The position numbers and the translations under genes were made by a program. The notes below the pieces were generated by a model. That model searched no databases and had not been told where the DNA came from. It worked only from the letters and a program-made list of their open reading frames with translations. Positions 1 to 10,156 of a stretch of DNA of 64,000 nt are shown piece after piece. Where the stretch lies: NCBI GenBank assembly GCA_001724265.1, contig MEDY01000085.1, positions 1-64,000 on the forward strand, read 5' to 3'. Origin of the DNA: Rhizaria sp. SCN 62-66 (taxonomy: Eukaryota > Rhizaria, unplaced). The number at the start of each line of letters is the position of its first letter. Positions within the stretch are counted from its first letter, which is position 1.

Positions 1-193
1 GAAGCAGGCTGCTGTCCTCGCCGTCACCGACGTCGCTCAGGAGGACTCCACCAAGCTCCAGGCCCTCCAGGACATTGCCAAGCTCAACTACGCCACTGCT
101 GAGCGCAAGGTTGGCGGCGGCAAGCTCTCCAAGAAGTCCGTTGCTAAGATCATCAAGAAGAAGCGCGCTGCTATCAACGCCATCAAGGCGTAA
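1..193 (+). CDS. 3' end of a small basic Lys/Ala-rich protein (partial)
   Basis: An open frame enters from the left edge (frame starting at base 2) and ends at TAA 191-193. The visible 63 residues are rich in Ala and Lys, with a basic tail reading IIKKKRAAINAIKA. Codons end almost entirely in C or G, as in the highly expressed genes of this window (ETFA, PABP), so it is coding. Size and composition suggest the C terminus of a ribosomal or other RNA-binding protein, but I could not match it to a family and do not name it. The upstream part lies outside the window. Confidence 0.7.
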   Translation, partial: KQAAVLAVTDVAQEDSTKLQALQDIAKLNYATAERKVGGGKLSKKSVAKIIKKKRAAINAIKA

Positions 194-469
194 GCAACTC
201 GTGTTTTAGTCTCTGATACACTTCACTTTTATATAGCTCTTTTTTCCTCAAATACATTTCAATCCGATTCAATAACTTTCTCTACTAGTTTCATTTGGTG
301 CTTTAATTGCTATATCACGTTGTATTGACAATGTAATCTGCCTGCAGAAACTTGTGCTATGTGTGGAGTGACTGTGGGCAATCGCCCGATCGATCGACCG
401 ATCTCGTCACATCGTGACTGAGGATTTGTTTGTTTGTTCTGAGGGTTGACCTTTTGATATTTCCACACA
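194..469. other. intergenic, basic protein to ETFA
   Basis: AT-rich 3' UTR of the upstream gene followed by the ETFA promoter and 5' UTR. No coding signal or clear motif seen. Confidence 0.5.
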
Positions 470-1647
470 ATGCTGAGTACCAAGACTTTCTCGCGTGTTT
501 TCAACACTGCTGCCGTTCGCCGTTGCATGAGTACGTTTTCTACCCTTTGTAATCCTTCTTTTAAAGTGGCCGACTCGGAGCTTCGCACCCTGACCGTGTT
601 CAACGTTGCTTACCAGCCTTACCAGGCATGACCCGCTATGATTTATGACTGCTGACACCTTGGACCTATTGTTTACGTTTTAATCTATGCTTTTCAGGCA
701 CGCTTGTCGTCGCTGACCACAACGGCAAGGCTGCCAGCGAGTCTGTGAAGCAGCTCCTGACGGCCGCGAAGGCCATCGGCCAGCCCGTCAGCGTCCTCGT
801 CGCGGGCCAGGGCGTTTCCGCCGTCGCCGAGCAGGTCGCCGCGCTCTCGGGCGTCTCCAAGGTGATCGTTGCCGACAACGCCGCTTACGCTAACCAGCTG
901 TCGGAGAACGTCGCCGCGCTCGTGTCCGAGCTCCAGACCGCGAACAAGTTCACCCACGTCCTCGCCTCGACTTCGTCCTCAGCCAAGAACTGGCTCCCGC
1001 GCTTCGCCGTTGCGCAGGACGTGCAGCCCATCGCCGACGTCATTGCCGTCAAGGACGCCGACACCTTTGTGCGCCCCATGTACGCCGGCAACGCCGTCGC
1101 GACAGTCAAGTCTGGCGACAAGCTCAAGGCCATGACTATCCGTCCCACTGCTTTCGGCAAGGATGTCCCCGCCGCCGCCGCGCCTGCGCCCATCGAGGCC
1201 GCTGCCTCGTGCCCTGCGCCCGCCCTGTCGACCTTTATTTCCGCCGACGTCGCTGTTTCTGAGCGCCCCGAGCTCGGCGCCGCGCGCGTTGTCGTCTCCG
1301 GCGGCCGCGGCATGAAGTCTGGTGAGAACTTCGCCATGCTCAACGAGCTCGCGGACCTCGTGGGTGGCGCCGTCGGTGCCTCGCGCGCCGCCGTCGACGC
1401 CGGGTTTGTCCCCAACGACCTCCAGGTCGGCCAGACGGGCAAGGTCGTCGCGCCCGAGCTCTACATCGCCGTCGGCATCTCCGGCGCGATTCAGCACGTG
1501 GCGGGCATGAAGGACTCTAAGACGATCGTCGCGATCAACAAGGACGCCGAGGCGCCCATCTTTCAGATCGCCGACTACGGTCTCGTGGCCGACCTTTTCA
1601 CCGCTGTGCCCGAGTTCACCGCCAAGGTCAAGGCCGCCAAGGCGTAA
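470..1647 (+). CDS. ETFA: electron transfer flavoprotein alpha subunit (two exons)
   Basis: Mitochondrial ETF-alpha passes electrons from acyl-CoA and other matrix dehydrogenases through FAD to ETF-ubiquinone oxidoreductase. Exon 1 is 470-530 and exon 2 is 698-1647; the join restores frame and gives 336 residues, the usual family length. The N terminus ([19 protein letters not shown]) is an Arg/Ser/Ala-rich mitochondrial targeting peptide and runs straight into the family start STLVVADH. The C-terminal FAD domain is near identical to animal [61 protein letters not shown] and [10 protein letters not shown]. Stop is TAA. It converges on DUS1. The gene implies aerobic mitochondria. Confidence 0.97.
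531..697 (+). other. intron in ETFA (167 nt)
   Basis: Donor GTACGT after ATGA and acceptor TTTTCAG before GCACG. Removing it restores the conserved junction R-C-M-S-T-L-V-V-A. Confidence 0.9.
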
Positions 1648-1982
1648 ATGCCCCTTAGTATGTATGAGCGCATTCGACTGCATGTGATACTTACTAATGC
1701 GCAGTGGTTTGGCAGGCAGGAGAGTTAGTAATGTGAGGCAGGGTATTTTATAAGAGATAAAGGACGTTTGACATTCTGTCATTTGTCGCAAAATATTAAT
1801 AACAATAAAAGTAAACAATCTCCTTAATCAAACCAAGCCAGTGATAGTCGCTCTGCTTTGAGTGTTTCGCTGTATTGTTTAGCCGAATTGATGTCGGCGT
1901 TTTGATCACGTTTGTAAATAACAGCCACATAAAATATCCTTCTTAAAGACGTTCCAAATCATATGTTTTCATTTTGTTTTCT
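1648..1982. other. convergent intergenic, ETFA / DUS1
   Basis: AT-rich tail-to-tail spacer. AACAATAAAAG near 1801-1811 may serve as a poly(A) signal for ETFA. No gene seen. Confidence 0.4.
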
Positions 1983-3200
1983 TTACATGCGGGCGCGCTT
2001 GCTAGTGTGCTCCACATTAGCTTCATCCCCACTCCCTTCATTGCTATCGCCAACCCTCTTGGCCTCCGCCTAGTCGCTGCCCTTGTGCTCCGTCGCCGCC
2101 GTCTCCTCATCGACCAGCAGCGCCGCGTCGCGCGCGGCCGCGATCCCCCGCATTCCGTCCCGCGCGATCTCGCCCGCCGAGGAGAGCTTGCGGCGCGACG
2201 GCAGTGCGGACGACGCCTGCTCGGCGGTCTCGTCCGCGGCGGCCGGCTGCGTCCAGTGGCGATAGTACCACTGAGGGAAGTGGCAGTACACGTGGGTGTC
2301 AAGCCACGCAAGCGCCTCTGCGGGAACCGACACGGCGGGCGCGTCAAGGGCGGCCATCGCGCTGCCGCCGTTGCGGCGGGCGCGCTTGGCCTTCTTCGTC
2401 TCAGCAGCACCGCCGTCAGCAGCCGCATTGTCTACAGATACAGCGGTAGCAGAAGAGGACGCAGCAGTTGCAGCGACAACGGTGTCGGCGTTTGTGCTGC
2501 ATTGCTCGCCGCCCTCACCCAACGTAGCAACACTGTTGTTGCTGTCGCTGCTGCTGCTATTGCTGTTGTTGATTTTAGGCTCGAGCTCGCGCCTGACCTC
2601 GTCGCTCTCCAGCGCCAGCATCGAGGGCGTGACCGCGAAGCCGTGTTCAAATGCGTAGCGCGCGAGCGAAAAAGCGGCCGGGTCGGCCTGGCGGGCGTGC
2701 CACAGGGCGAGCTGGTCAAAGCGCAGGCGGCGCGTCACCACACCGAGCTGTGAAAAGGCAGACAAAACGCAAAATGGGAAAAATCAAACCAGAAAACAAA
2801 CAGAAATGACTCAGTGAGATCATGATCGTTATGCTAAAACAATAAGACTTCATCAACAATGCAGTTATGCAATCACAAAACAAGTCATTGATAGTTATTG
2901 GTTGCTGGCGAGTGTGAGTCTGTCCTGAGCGTACCTCGTCGAAGTTGGCGGGCATGCCGAGCGCAGTGCGCAGCTGTGTGTGGAACGCCAGCTCACGGAA
3001 CAGGATCTTGAACATATGGGGCTTGACCGAGTGCTTGAGCTCTGGCCCGTGGGCGTCGAACGCGGCGACGAGCTCGTCGCACAGGGCGGCGTTGTTGGGC
3101 ATGATGACGCCGTCGGCAGCGAGCACGTCGCCGTCCTGGCTGTGACCACTCGCAGTCTGAGTCGCAGTCTCTGTCGCAGTCGCAGCGCTTTCAGTGTTCT

Positions 3201-3298
<98 letters not shown>

Positions 3299-4381
3299 GT
3301 TGTTGTTGTTGTTGTTGTGACTGGCGCAGGCGACAGCAGTGCGGCCCATCATCGCGGGCCACGCCAACAGAGCCTCCGAGACCAGCACGCAGTCCGCGCC
3401 CGTGGCCGCGAGACATGCGTCCGCGTCCGCCTTTGTCGCCACCGAGCCGTTCGCGAAGACCGGGATGCGCAGCGCGGCCTTAACGCGGCGGATGATCTCC
3501 CAGTCCGCGAGCGACACGCGTTCCTTGTTCATCTCGCGCGTGCGCCCGTGCAGCGTCAGGATTGAGCACCCCGCAGCCTGGAGCGCATGCGCGAACGCTA
3601 GGGTCTTGGCGCCGGATGGGTCGTCGAGCCGGATCCGGATCTTGCAGGTCACGGGTACCGGCAACGCGTCACGAAGCGCGCGCACGAGCGAGATAACCAG
3701 CGCCGAGTCCTCGAGCAGGTAGGAGCCATAGTTGCCCTTGCGCGCGATGCCCTGCGGGCAGCCGAGGTTGATGTCGACCGCGTGCACCGTCCCCATCGCG
3801 ATGACGCGCCGCGCGGCCTTGATGAGCGTGTCAGCGTCGTCACCCGCAAGTTGCGCGATGATGCCCGTCGCGTCGGATGCGTCGGTCGAGTAGTGGCGCA
3901 GCGGGCAGACGGCGCGGAGGAACGCGCCGGCGTTGATCATCGGCGAGTAGCACAGCGGCACATTATACCGGCGCACTAGGGCGCGGAAAGGGAGCTCCGA
4001 CTGGTGAACCATCGGCGCGCAGGCGTAGCGCGGGGAGCGCAAAATGTCCGTGTAGAGCGCCCAGGCCGCCGCGACGTGCGCGTCGAGCTCGGCTTCCGTT
4101 AGAAAGTGCTCGTTGGTAATTCTACTATTAGCAGAGGGGAGGATGCCGATGGAGGTCGCAGTACGCTGCAGGGAAGCTGGGAGGCACACGCGCGGGCTAC
4201 TGCTATTGCTGCTGCTGCCGATCGCGGTAACAGCGGCGGTGGAGGGCTCAGTGGCGGCGGCGGTGGACATGGTGGCGGGCAGAGGGCGAACGGCCAGGGA
4301 GAAAGGGCGCAGCGACAAAGGAGCTTGGGGGAAACGAGAGCGAGAGGTTGAGGCAGCTGCTGTCAACACGCGGGAAGGCAA
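1983..4381 (-). CDS. DUS1: tRNA-dihydrouridine synthase 1 (DUS1) with poly-Asn tract and one in-frame TAG
   Basis: Flavin enzyme that reduces U16/U17 in tRNA D-loops. Exon 1 (4381-2935) holds the FMN barrel: PMVHQSELPFRALVRR, the catalytic-Cys loop DINLGCPQGIARKGNYGS, TCKIRIR, LTLHGRTREMN and PVFANGSVAT. It then enters a GTT/AAC microsatellite read as Asn. One extra base at 3296-3298 shifts the frame; skipping it puts the rest (LAADGVIMPNNAAL, HMFKILFRELAFHTQL) in frame. No GTACGY donor lies near the repeat, so I favour a sequencing or repeat-length indel over an intron. Exon 2 (2747-1983) reads through TAG at 2070-2072 to a basic tail ending KRARM and TAA. About 736 residues after skipping that base. 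An internal ATG at 4270 is an alternative start. Confidence 0.88.
2070..2072 (-). other. in-frame TAG codon in DUS1 (sense, probably Gln)
   Basis: TAG follows EHKGSD. Reading through gives 28 more charged codons, with a KRARM end, before TAA at 1983-1985. The extension keeps the acidic/basic character of a nuclear protein tail. Confidence 0.65.
2748..2934 (-). other. intron in DUS1 (187 nt)
   Basis: Donor GTACGC after the codons for NFDE; acceptor TTTTCACAG before CTCGGTGTG (LGVVTRRL). Phase 0. Upstream and downstream exons carry the typical Dus1 helical C-terminal domain. Confidence 0.85.
3203..3318. repeat. GTT trinucleotide microsatellite (about 38 units) with a one-base insertion
   Basis: Near-perfect (GTT)n on the plus strand, read as AAC on the DUS1 strand. 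The only interruption is GTTT at 3295-3298, one T too many. It changes the Asn frame into a Gln frame that hits TGA at 3200-3202. Confidence 0.95.
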
Positions 4382-5131
4382 AGGCAGCGATGTTTTGTAA
4401 AGCGGCGCTGTCGGAGTGGAGAGCGTGAGCTGCTGGAGCTGAAGCTGGAGCCGACAGCGAAGCGGTTTTGTTCCAGAGAGCTGCTGCTGCGAGTGCTATG
4501 GGCGCGGTTGCAAGACGCGGGGGACGGCGAGGGGGCGCTGAACAAGCTGTCGTGGGAGACAGGCAAGGCGCGCAAACGACAAACGAATAGTTTTTGCGGT
4601 GGGAGAACTCAGTTGTAGGCACTACACTGAGTTCGTGTGTGGGTTTATTAGGGAAGGCGAGACGCTGGAGAGAGGGGAGAAGTGGAGTGCAAGGTGAGTG
4701 TTCGCACTTGAGCGATAGAGATGGACAAAAACCTTGAAAGATAAAAATGAAAAACAAATGTTGTGTAGAGCACATGTTTATATTTGGTACTGCGTTTAAA
4801 AATCTATTGACGTTCGTTCGCCGCGGATCCGAGCTCTTCCGCATCACCCCTTTCGAAGCGACAGCTGTGTTCGTCAGACAGTCGCTTCACAAGAAATATG
4901 ACAAAACCAACATCAATTCAGTCCTATCATTATCCCATACGTGTGTTTCTCACATATGTTCATCGAACGTCCATAAAATATGCCATGTCCAACCTACACC
5001 CGCTTTCGGATTGATCTTAACATGTATTTCTAAAATATAAAATAATCAAGCAGGCCCCCAACAAGCAGCCAACACATAAAGTCTGAACCAGTATTAATAA
5101 CACGTCGGCATATCACCCCATGCATCTCAGC
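4382..5131. other. intergenic, DUS1 5' region and VPS18 3' region
   Basis: 4382-4700 is moderately GC-rich and is the likely DUS1 promoter and 5' UTR. 4700-5131 is AT-rich, the likely VPS18 3' UTR. Open frames here lack conserved features and have codon composition unlike neighbouring genes. Confidence 0.4.
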
Positions 5132-8100
5132 TCAGATGACCCACGACTCGATCTCCTCCGCCTCCCTCGCGGCGTCCACCAGCGGCTCCACTACCGACTG
5201 CATCGTCACGTCCCCGCACAGCACACACTGCGCACGCGTGCACTCGTCCACCAGCACCGCCTCCTGCTCCGCGGTGGGCGCGCCCATCGAGTTGGCCAGC
5301 AGCGCCTTAAGCCCCACCAGCGCCGAGTCCTCGCCGACGTCCTCCAGCAGCGCCGCAAACGCCGCGGCCTTGCGGCCGGACCCCAGCGCCGCCAGCCCAG
5401 GCAGGGCACTGAGCGCCGCCGCCGCGGAGGCCGCCGCGGAGGGCGCCTGCGACTGACCGTGGGTCGCGGCGCCCCCGGCCAGCGCGGCGGCCGAGGTCGA
5501 GTTGAGGTGCGCGACGACGGCGGCGCGCGCGCACTCCTCGTGGAACGCGTGGGTGCACGGGTACAGCAAGAACGCCCGCAGCGCGACGGGCTGCGTGCAC
5601 AAATCGCACCGCTGGCGGGCCGACACGGCGCCGGCGCGGTGATGCAGCTGGTGCAGGTCGTGCCGGATCTGGCTCGCGGCCGCAGTCAGCGTGTCCATCT
5701 CCTGCTTCAGACCGGCGATCTGGTCCGTGTACTCGCCCAGAGCGGAGAGGATGTCCGCCTTGAACTCGCCCAGAGTCGCGAAGTCGGGGAACAACGGCAG
5801 CACGTCCTCCAGGAACAGACCGCTCTCGACCGAGCGCAGCTCCGCCAGCACAGCCCCCGCGCCCGCGCCCGCGCCCGCGGAACCCGTGGAACCCATGCCA
5901 GAACTCGTCAGTGCGGTGGTGCGCGAGGCGGCCTTGCGGATGAGCGATTGCGCGAACGCCAGCCAGAGCTGCTTGAGCAGTTCCGGCTGGCCCGCGAGCT
6001 GAGCGCGCGCGGCCTGGATCGTCTCCTTGGCGAACCCGACGCCAACGTCGAGCGCGAGCGCCACGGCGTCGCGGTAGAGCCGCATGTGGCACAGCAACGC
6101 GACGCACGTGCGCGGCTTGCGGGCGCCGACGGGGGCGGAGCGCGCCGTGCGGAGAGCGAAGTTGAGGTCGAAGCGGGGCGCCGAGCCGCACGTCGTGGTC
6201 AACACCGCGGTGTTGGCCAGAGCACTGCCGTCAGCGATAATGCTGCTCGAAGCGGCGGCGGCGGCGGCGGAGGTTTCGAGCGCGGAGGAGACGAAGTCCA
6301 GAAGAGGGGTCTCTGACCGCAGCCGCGACAACAGGATGAGGTAGAGGTGGTTCAGCACGAGCGTATTGGCGCCCGCGGCCGTGGCCGAAATGACGTGGCG
6401 GAGGTACCGGCACACCTGCTGCGAGTGCAGCGTCGGCTCATCGTCGTCCTCGTCGTCGTTGCCATCCTCGTCGTTGTAGTCGTCGTCGTCGCTGTGGCGC
6501 CCGCCGCGGTGGCCGGCGACGCGGTGACGCGTGTTGGCGCCGCGGTGGCCGGCGACGAGCGCGGTCGCGGCGTTGGCCGCGGACGCAGAGGCGGAGGCGG
6601 CGGAGGCGCGCAGTTTGGCGGCGGCGACGGCAGAGGAGCCCGCGGAGACGATGGCCGACGCGCCAAGCTTCGCGAGCTTGGCCTCGGTCGCGCGCGCGAG
6701 CGCACTGCTCGCGACACCGCCCGCGCCCGCACCAGCCGCGCCGCCCGCGCCAGGGCCGCGCTTCGAGGCCGCCAGGGCGTGGGAGACGTTGGCGATGGCG
6801 TTGGCGGCGTTGGCGGCAGCGGGCGCGCCCCCGTTGAGCGCGGTCGCGACGGCCGAGTAGTCGGCGGTGGCCGTGCCACGGGGCAGCAGCGCCGAGCCGG
6901 GGGCCAGCGCCACCGCGCCGTCGGGGTAGACCTGGAGCCCGCAGCGGAGTAGCGCGGGGATCAGTTGCACCGGGTCGAGCGCGGGCGTGCGGACCAGCAA
7001 GTCGACCGTCTCCTCGGGACGCGGCACGATGAGTTGCGGGATAAAGCGGTAAAAGAGCTCCGCCGTCTCCGGCCGCGCCGCGCCCGCAGAGTGCTGCGCA
7101 AGCAGCGCCAGCGCGGCGTCGTGGCGTCCGTGCGACGCGTTGTGATCCAGCACGAACGCGGCGTCGTGCACGGCCGTGGCGAAGTAGAGCATCTCGGCCA
7201 CCAGTCCGTGGGAGCCGATGAGGTCGAGCGTGGTGTCGCGCGGCAGGCAGTCGTGGTACTCATCGACGAACTCGCGGAACTCGTCCACGGCGCGGGCGTG
7301 CGCCTCGGCGCGCGCCGCCGCCGCCGCCGCAGCGCGCTCGCCCGCAGCAGAGGACGACGCAGCAACAGCGGCGGCGGCACTGCCACTCGCAGCGGCCGCA
7401 GCAGCATTGCCAGTGCCAGTGCCGGGGGCGGCGTGCAGCGGCAACGCCAGGGCAGAGCCGCCGGCCGCTGCGGCCGCCGTCGCAGAGGCGGAGGTCGTCG
7501 TCGTCTTCTCGGCGAATGAGTTGATTGTGTCGAGGTAGATCTCCAGCAGCCACACACACACCATCGTCAGCTGCGTCAAATCCGCGTTGTCGATAGTCCG
7601 CAGCTTGGCGCGCAGATACGCCTTAAGCGCGTCGCGCGCCGCGGCCGGGGTCGCGAGCGGGGAGGCGGCGAACGGCAGCGGCACGAGTGGGCCTCCGCTC
7701 GCGGCAGCAGCAGCAGAAGCGGCGTTGCTACCAGCGGAGGTGTCGCCCGAGCCAGCGGAGGCGGCGGCGCCCGCGGCGGCTGATGCGGCCGCGGCGGCTG
7801 CGGCGGCGGCGGTCGTCGTGGGGGTGTGGAACATCGCCTGCGCGCGCGACCCGACGAACTTGAGCGTGACTTCCTCGAACGACCGCGACGAGCCCGCGTA
7901 CACGACGGCGGCCTCAGAGTAGCGTCCGGCGCGGAATAGCGCGTCAGCGTGCGCCGTGAGCACCTGGTCGCGCTGCGCGGGGGTGCGTGCGGCGCGCGCG
8001 GCGAGCGCGTAGTCGCCCTGCGCGAGGTGAATGGCCCAGACGTCGCGCGCCTCGTCCGCGATCTCAACCTCGAAGACGTGGCGGTCCGTGCAGAGCCAGA

Positions 8101-9487
8101 CCGTGTCGTGGCGCGGGTCGTAAGCGAGGCGCCGCGGGACGCCCATCTCGCGGCGCGGCAGCACGCAGTCGAAGACGATCTCCTTTGAGAGCTGGTTGAT
8201 GGCGATGAGCCTGTTCTTGAACAGCAACAGGTAGTGCACAGCCGTCAGCACCATCGACAGCGGTGCGAGGCGCGGCGCGTCGGCCGCGACGCCCACGCCG
8301 ACGCCCTGCGCCTCGAGCTGCTGCAGCAGCTCCGTGTCGGGGTACAGAGGGTACTCGACGAGGCTGCCGTCGCAGACGACCCGGTCACCCGCCGCGGCCT
8401 GCGTCCCGAAGCGGAGCTTGCCCTGGAACAGGCCCGCGGCAGTCAGCCACGCAAAGGACGACGACGTTGATGATGTCTGTGCAGTGGCGCCGTGGGCATT
8501 TGCACTGCTGCTGCCGCCAAAGGAGTCGGCGTCACCACCGCTGCCGCCAGAACCGGAGCCAGAGCTGGCTGTGACGCTTGAGGTGCGGAAGCGGAGCTCC
8601 GAGTAGCCGAGCGAGCCAGGAAGCTCGACGAACGCGAGGTTGGGGCCCTGCTTGGCGAACACGGCCTCCAGCGTGGGGCCGCCGACGAACTCGTAGTAGC
8701 GGGTCGGGGTGGCCACCATAGCGAAGAGGCGGGGGAATGGGGTCGACGCCGCGGCGCCGGGCGCGATGGGAGCCGATGCCGGGAAGGCTTCGACGTGGCA
8801 GGCGCTGATGATGCTGGACGCAGAGGCGTCGACGCCCGACTCGACGAGATCGAAGAGCCGCTTGCACGACTTCTCCTTGCCGTCTTCAAGCACGAGCTCG
8901 TGTAAAACGCCGCGGGAAGTGCCGAGCATGGCGCGCTGCACAGAGCGCGGGTCGTTAGGGAGCGCAAACCAGCCGACAGACTCGACGAGCGCACCCTTAA
9001 GCTTGGCCAACAGCACGGGCTTGTCACGGCGCGCGGGCAGGTAGTACGTCACGCCGTTGCCCATCGCGATCAGTGCGTGCGCGCCCGCGGCGTCGATGAA
9101 AACCTTGTGGATGCGCTCGTCCTTCTTGGTCGTGAGCAGGATCTCGTCCAGGCTGTCCGAGTCGACGTTCCAACGCACCACGAAGTTGTTAGCGGTGCCG
9201 ATGAGGAGGACGTTGTTTCCAACGTCCATCGAGACGACGGGGCCCTGCTCGGCCGTGGGCCACCACTCGAGCTTCTCGATGTTGAACATCGGACGCGCGG
9301 ACTCGGGCGCAGCGCCAGAGACCGCGCTGCCGCCGCGGCCGCCGCTGACGACGCCGCCTGCGCTTGAAGAGGAGGACGTTGTGGCGTCGTCAAAGTTGCT
9401 GTCGAACGGGTTCGTGCTGCTGCCGCCGGCGTTGCCGCCAGAAGCGCTGCCGTACTCGTCCTCGTACCGGTTCCACTCGTCCAACAT
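5132..9487 (-). CDS. VPS18: VPS18 (Pep3/deep orange), HOPS/CORVET core subunit with C-terminal RING
   Basis: Core subunit of the HOPS and CORVET tethering complexes that drive endosome and vacuole/lysosome fusion. Single exon, 1,451 residues, longer than animal VPS18 (about 970) because of Ala/Ser/Gly-rich inserts. The N-terminal propeller region starts near residue 65 with FNIEKLEWW, VVSMDVGNNVLLIGTANN and IHKVFIDAAGAHALIAM, the Pep3/Vps18 signature. The centre is an alpha-solenoid (TPAQRDQVLTAHADALFRAGRY, DFREFVDEYHDCL-like helices). The RING starts near residue 1296 (CDLCTQPVALRAFLLYPCTH, HEECA) and closes with CVLCGDVTMQSVVEPLVD near the C terminus. Acidic run DDDDYNDEDGNDDEDDDE near residue 1000. 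ATG at 9487, stop TGA. Divergent from AsnRS. Confidence 0.95.
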   Translation of the reverse strand: MLDEWNRYEDEYGSASGGNAGGSSTNPFDSNFDDATTSSSSSAGGVVSGGRGGSAVSGAAPESARPMFNIEKLEWWPTAEQGPVVSMDVGNNVLLIGTANNFVVRWNVDSDSLDEILLTTKKDERIHKVFIDAAGAHALIAMGNGVTYYLPARRDKPVLLAKLKGALVESVGWFALPNDPRSVQRAMLGTSRGVLHELVLEDGKEKSCKRLFDLVESGVDASASSIISACHVEAFPASAPIAPGAAASTPFPRLFAMVATPTRYYEFVGGPTLEAVFAKQGPNLAFVELPGSLGYSELRFRTSSVTASSGSGSGGSGGDADSFGGSSSANAHGATAQTSSTSSSFAWLTAAGLFQGKLRFGTQAAAGDRVVCDGSLVEYPLYPDTELLQQLEAQGVGVGVAADAPRLAPLSMVLTAVHYLLLFKNRLIAINQLSKEIVFDCVLPRREMGVPRRLAYDPRHDTVWLCTDRHVFEVEIADEARDVWAIHLAQGDYALAARAARTPAQRDQVLTAHADALFRAGRYSEAAVVYAGSSRSFEEVTLKFVGSRAQAMFHTPTTTAAAAAAAAASAAAGAAASAGSGDTSAGSNAASAAAAASGGPLVPLPFAASPLATPAAARDALKAYLRAKLRTIDNADLTQLTMVCVWLLEIYLDTINSFAEKTTTTSASATAAAAAGGSALALPLHAAPGTGTGNAAAAAASGSAAAAVAASSSAAGERAAAAAAARAEAHARAVDEFREFVDEYHDCLPRDTTLDLIGSHGLVAEMLYFATAVHDAAFVLDHNASHGRHDAALALLAQHSAGAARPETAELFYRFIPQLIVPRPEETVDLLVRTPALDPVQLIPALLRCGLQVYPDGAVALAPGSALLPRGTATADYSAVATALNGGAPAAANAANAIANVSHALAASKRGPGAGGAAGAGAGGVASSALARATEAKLAKLGASAIVSAGSSAVAAAKLRASAASASASAANAATALVAGHRGANTRHRVAGHRGGRHSDDDDYNDEDGNDDEDDDEPTLHSQQVCRYLRHVISATAAGANTLVLNHLYLILLSRLRSETPLLDFVSSALETSAAAAAASSSIIADGSALANTAVLTTTCGSAPRFDLNFALRTARSAPVGARKPRTCVALLCHMRLYRDAVALALDVGVGFAKETIQAARAQLAGQPELLKQLWLAFAQSLIRKAASRTTALTSSGMGSTGSAGAGAGAGAVLAELRSVESGLFLEDVLPLFPDFATLGEFKADILSALGEYTDQIAGLKQEMDTLTAAASQIRHDLHQLHHRAGAVSARQRCDLCTQPVALRAFLLYPCTHAFHEECARAAVVAHLNSTSAAALAGGAATHGQSQAPSAAASAAAALSALPGLAALGSGRKAAAFAALLEDVGEDSALVGLKALLANSMGAPTAEQEAVLVDECTRAQCVLCGDVTMQSVVEPLVDAAREAEEIESWVI

Positions 9488-10156
9488 TGGGCACGGGGCA
9501 AGGTACGGACAAAGCGTGAAGTGGGGCTGAGCTGCTGTGAGCGGCGCGCGAGCAAGAAGTGGCTGAGTGTGTGCCTGAGGGTCGTCAGAACGGCAGGATA
9601 GGAAGGGGAGTGTCTGCGAGTGAAGACAAATAAAATAGAAATTTTGTTAGCACATCACTAAAATTACCTGTCAACTCAAAGGCAGTGCAAATAACGGATG
9701 CTGATATATCCCCAGGCTTCGAGATCGATGCCGTCGACGAGGATCTCTCTGCTCGAGTCCCTCGTTTGCACCACCAAGCTCGACACAGTCAGATCGCTCT
9801 GCGCTCACGGTCACTTCTCGCCGGCTGTCCACAAGTAGTCGTTCGCTTTGCCGCGTTTTTCTCGGATCAAAACCGCGTTGCAGACTGCGCTCGGACTCGT
9901 CTAGATTCGCACACGAGAACGACGCGTATCTGATTTACATTATATTGCAATTTCAACCGCTGTCTAGACGATCAGAGTGTATATAGCGGGCCAGAAGTTT
10001 TCTCGCATTTTTTTCGGCGAGACACATGCTTGGGCCACTCTGTATGCCTCCTGCCTGACTCACCACGTCCTGTATTTCCACTCACTCACATCTCACACGA
10101 TACCTCTCGTCTCTTTCTTCCACTGCGCCCACTCCAGGTTGTTAAACTCGCCTACA
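9488..10156. promoter_or_regulatory. divergent promoter region, VPS18 / AsnRS
   Basis: 669-bp head-to-head gap. A TATA-like element TATATAG lies at 9980-9986, about 170 bp before the AsnRS ATG. No GTACGY donor is seen, so no 5' UTR intron is proposed. Confidence 0.4.

Noticed and set aside
3200-3320. Long poly-Gln, poly-Thr or poly-Leu/Val products of the GTT repeat
   Set aside because: Only the Asn frame joins both halves of DUS1; the other frames are by-products of the microsatellite.
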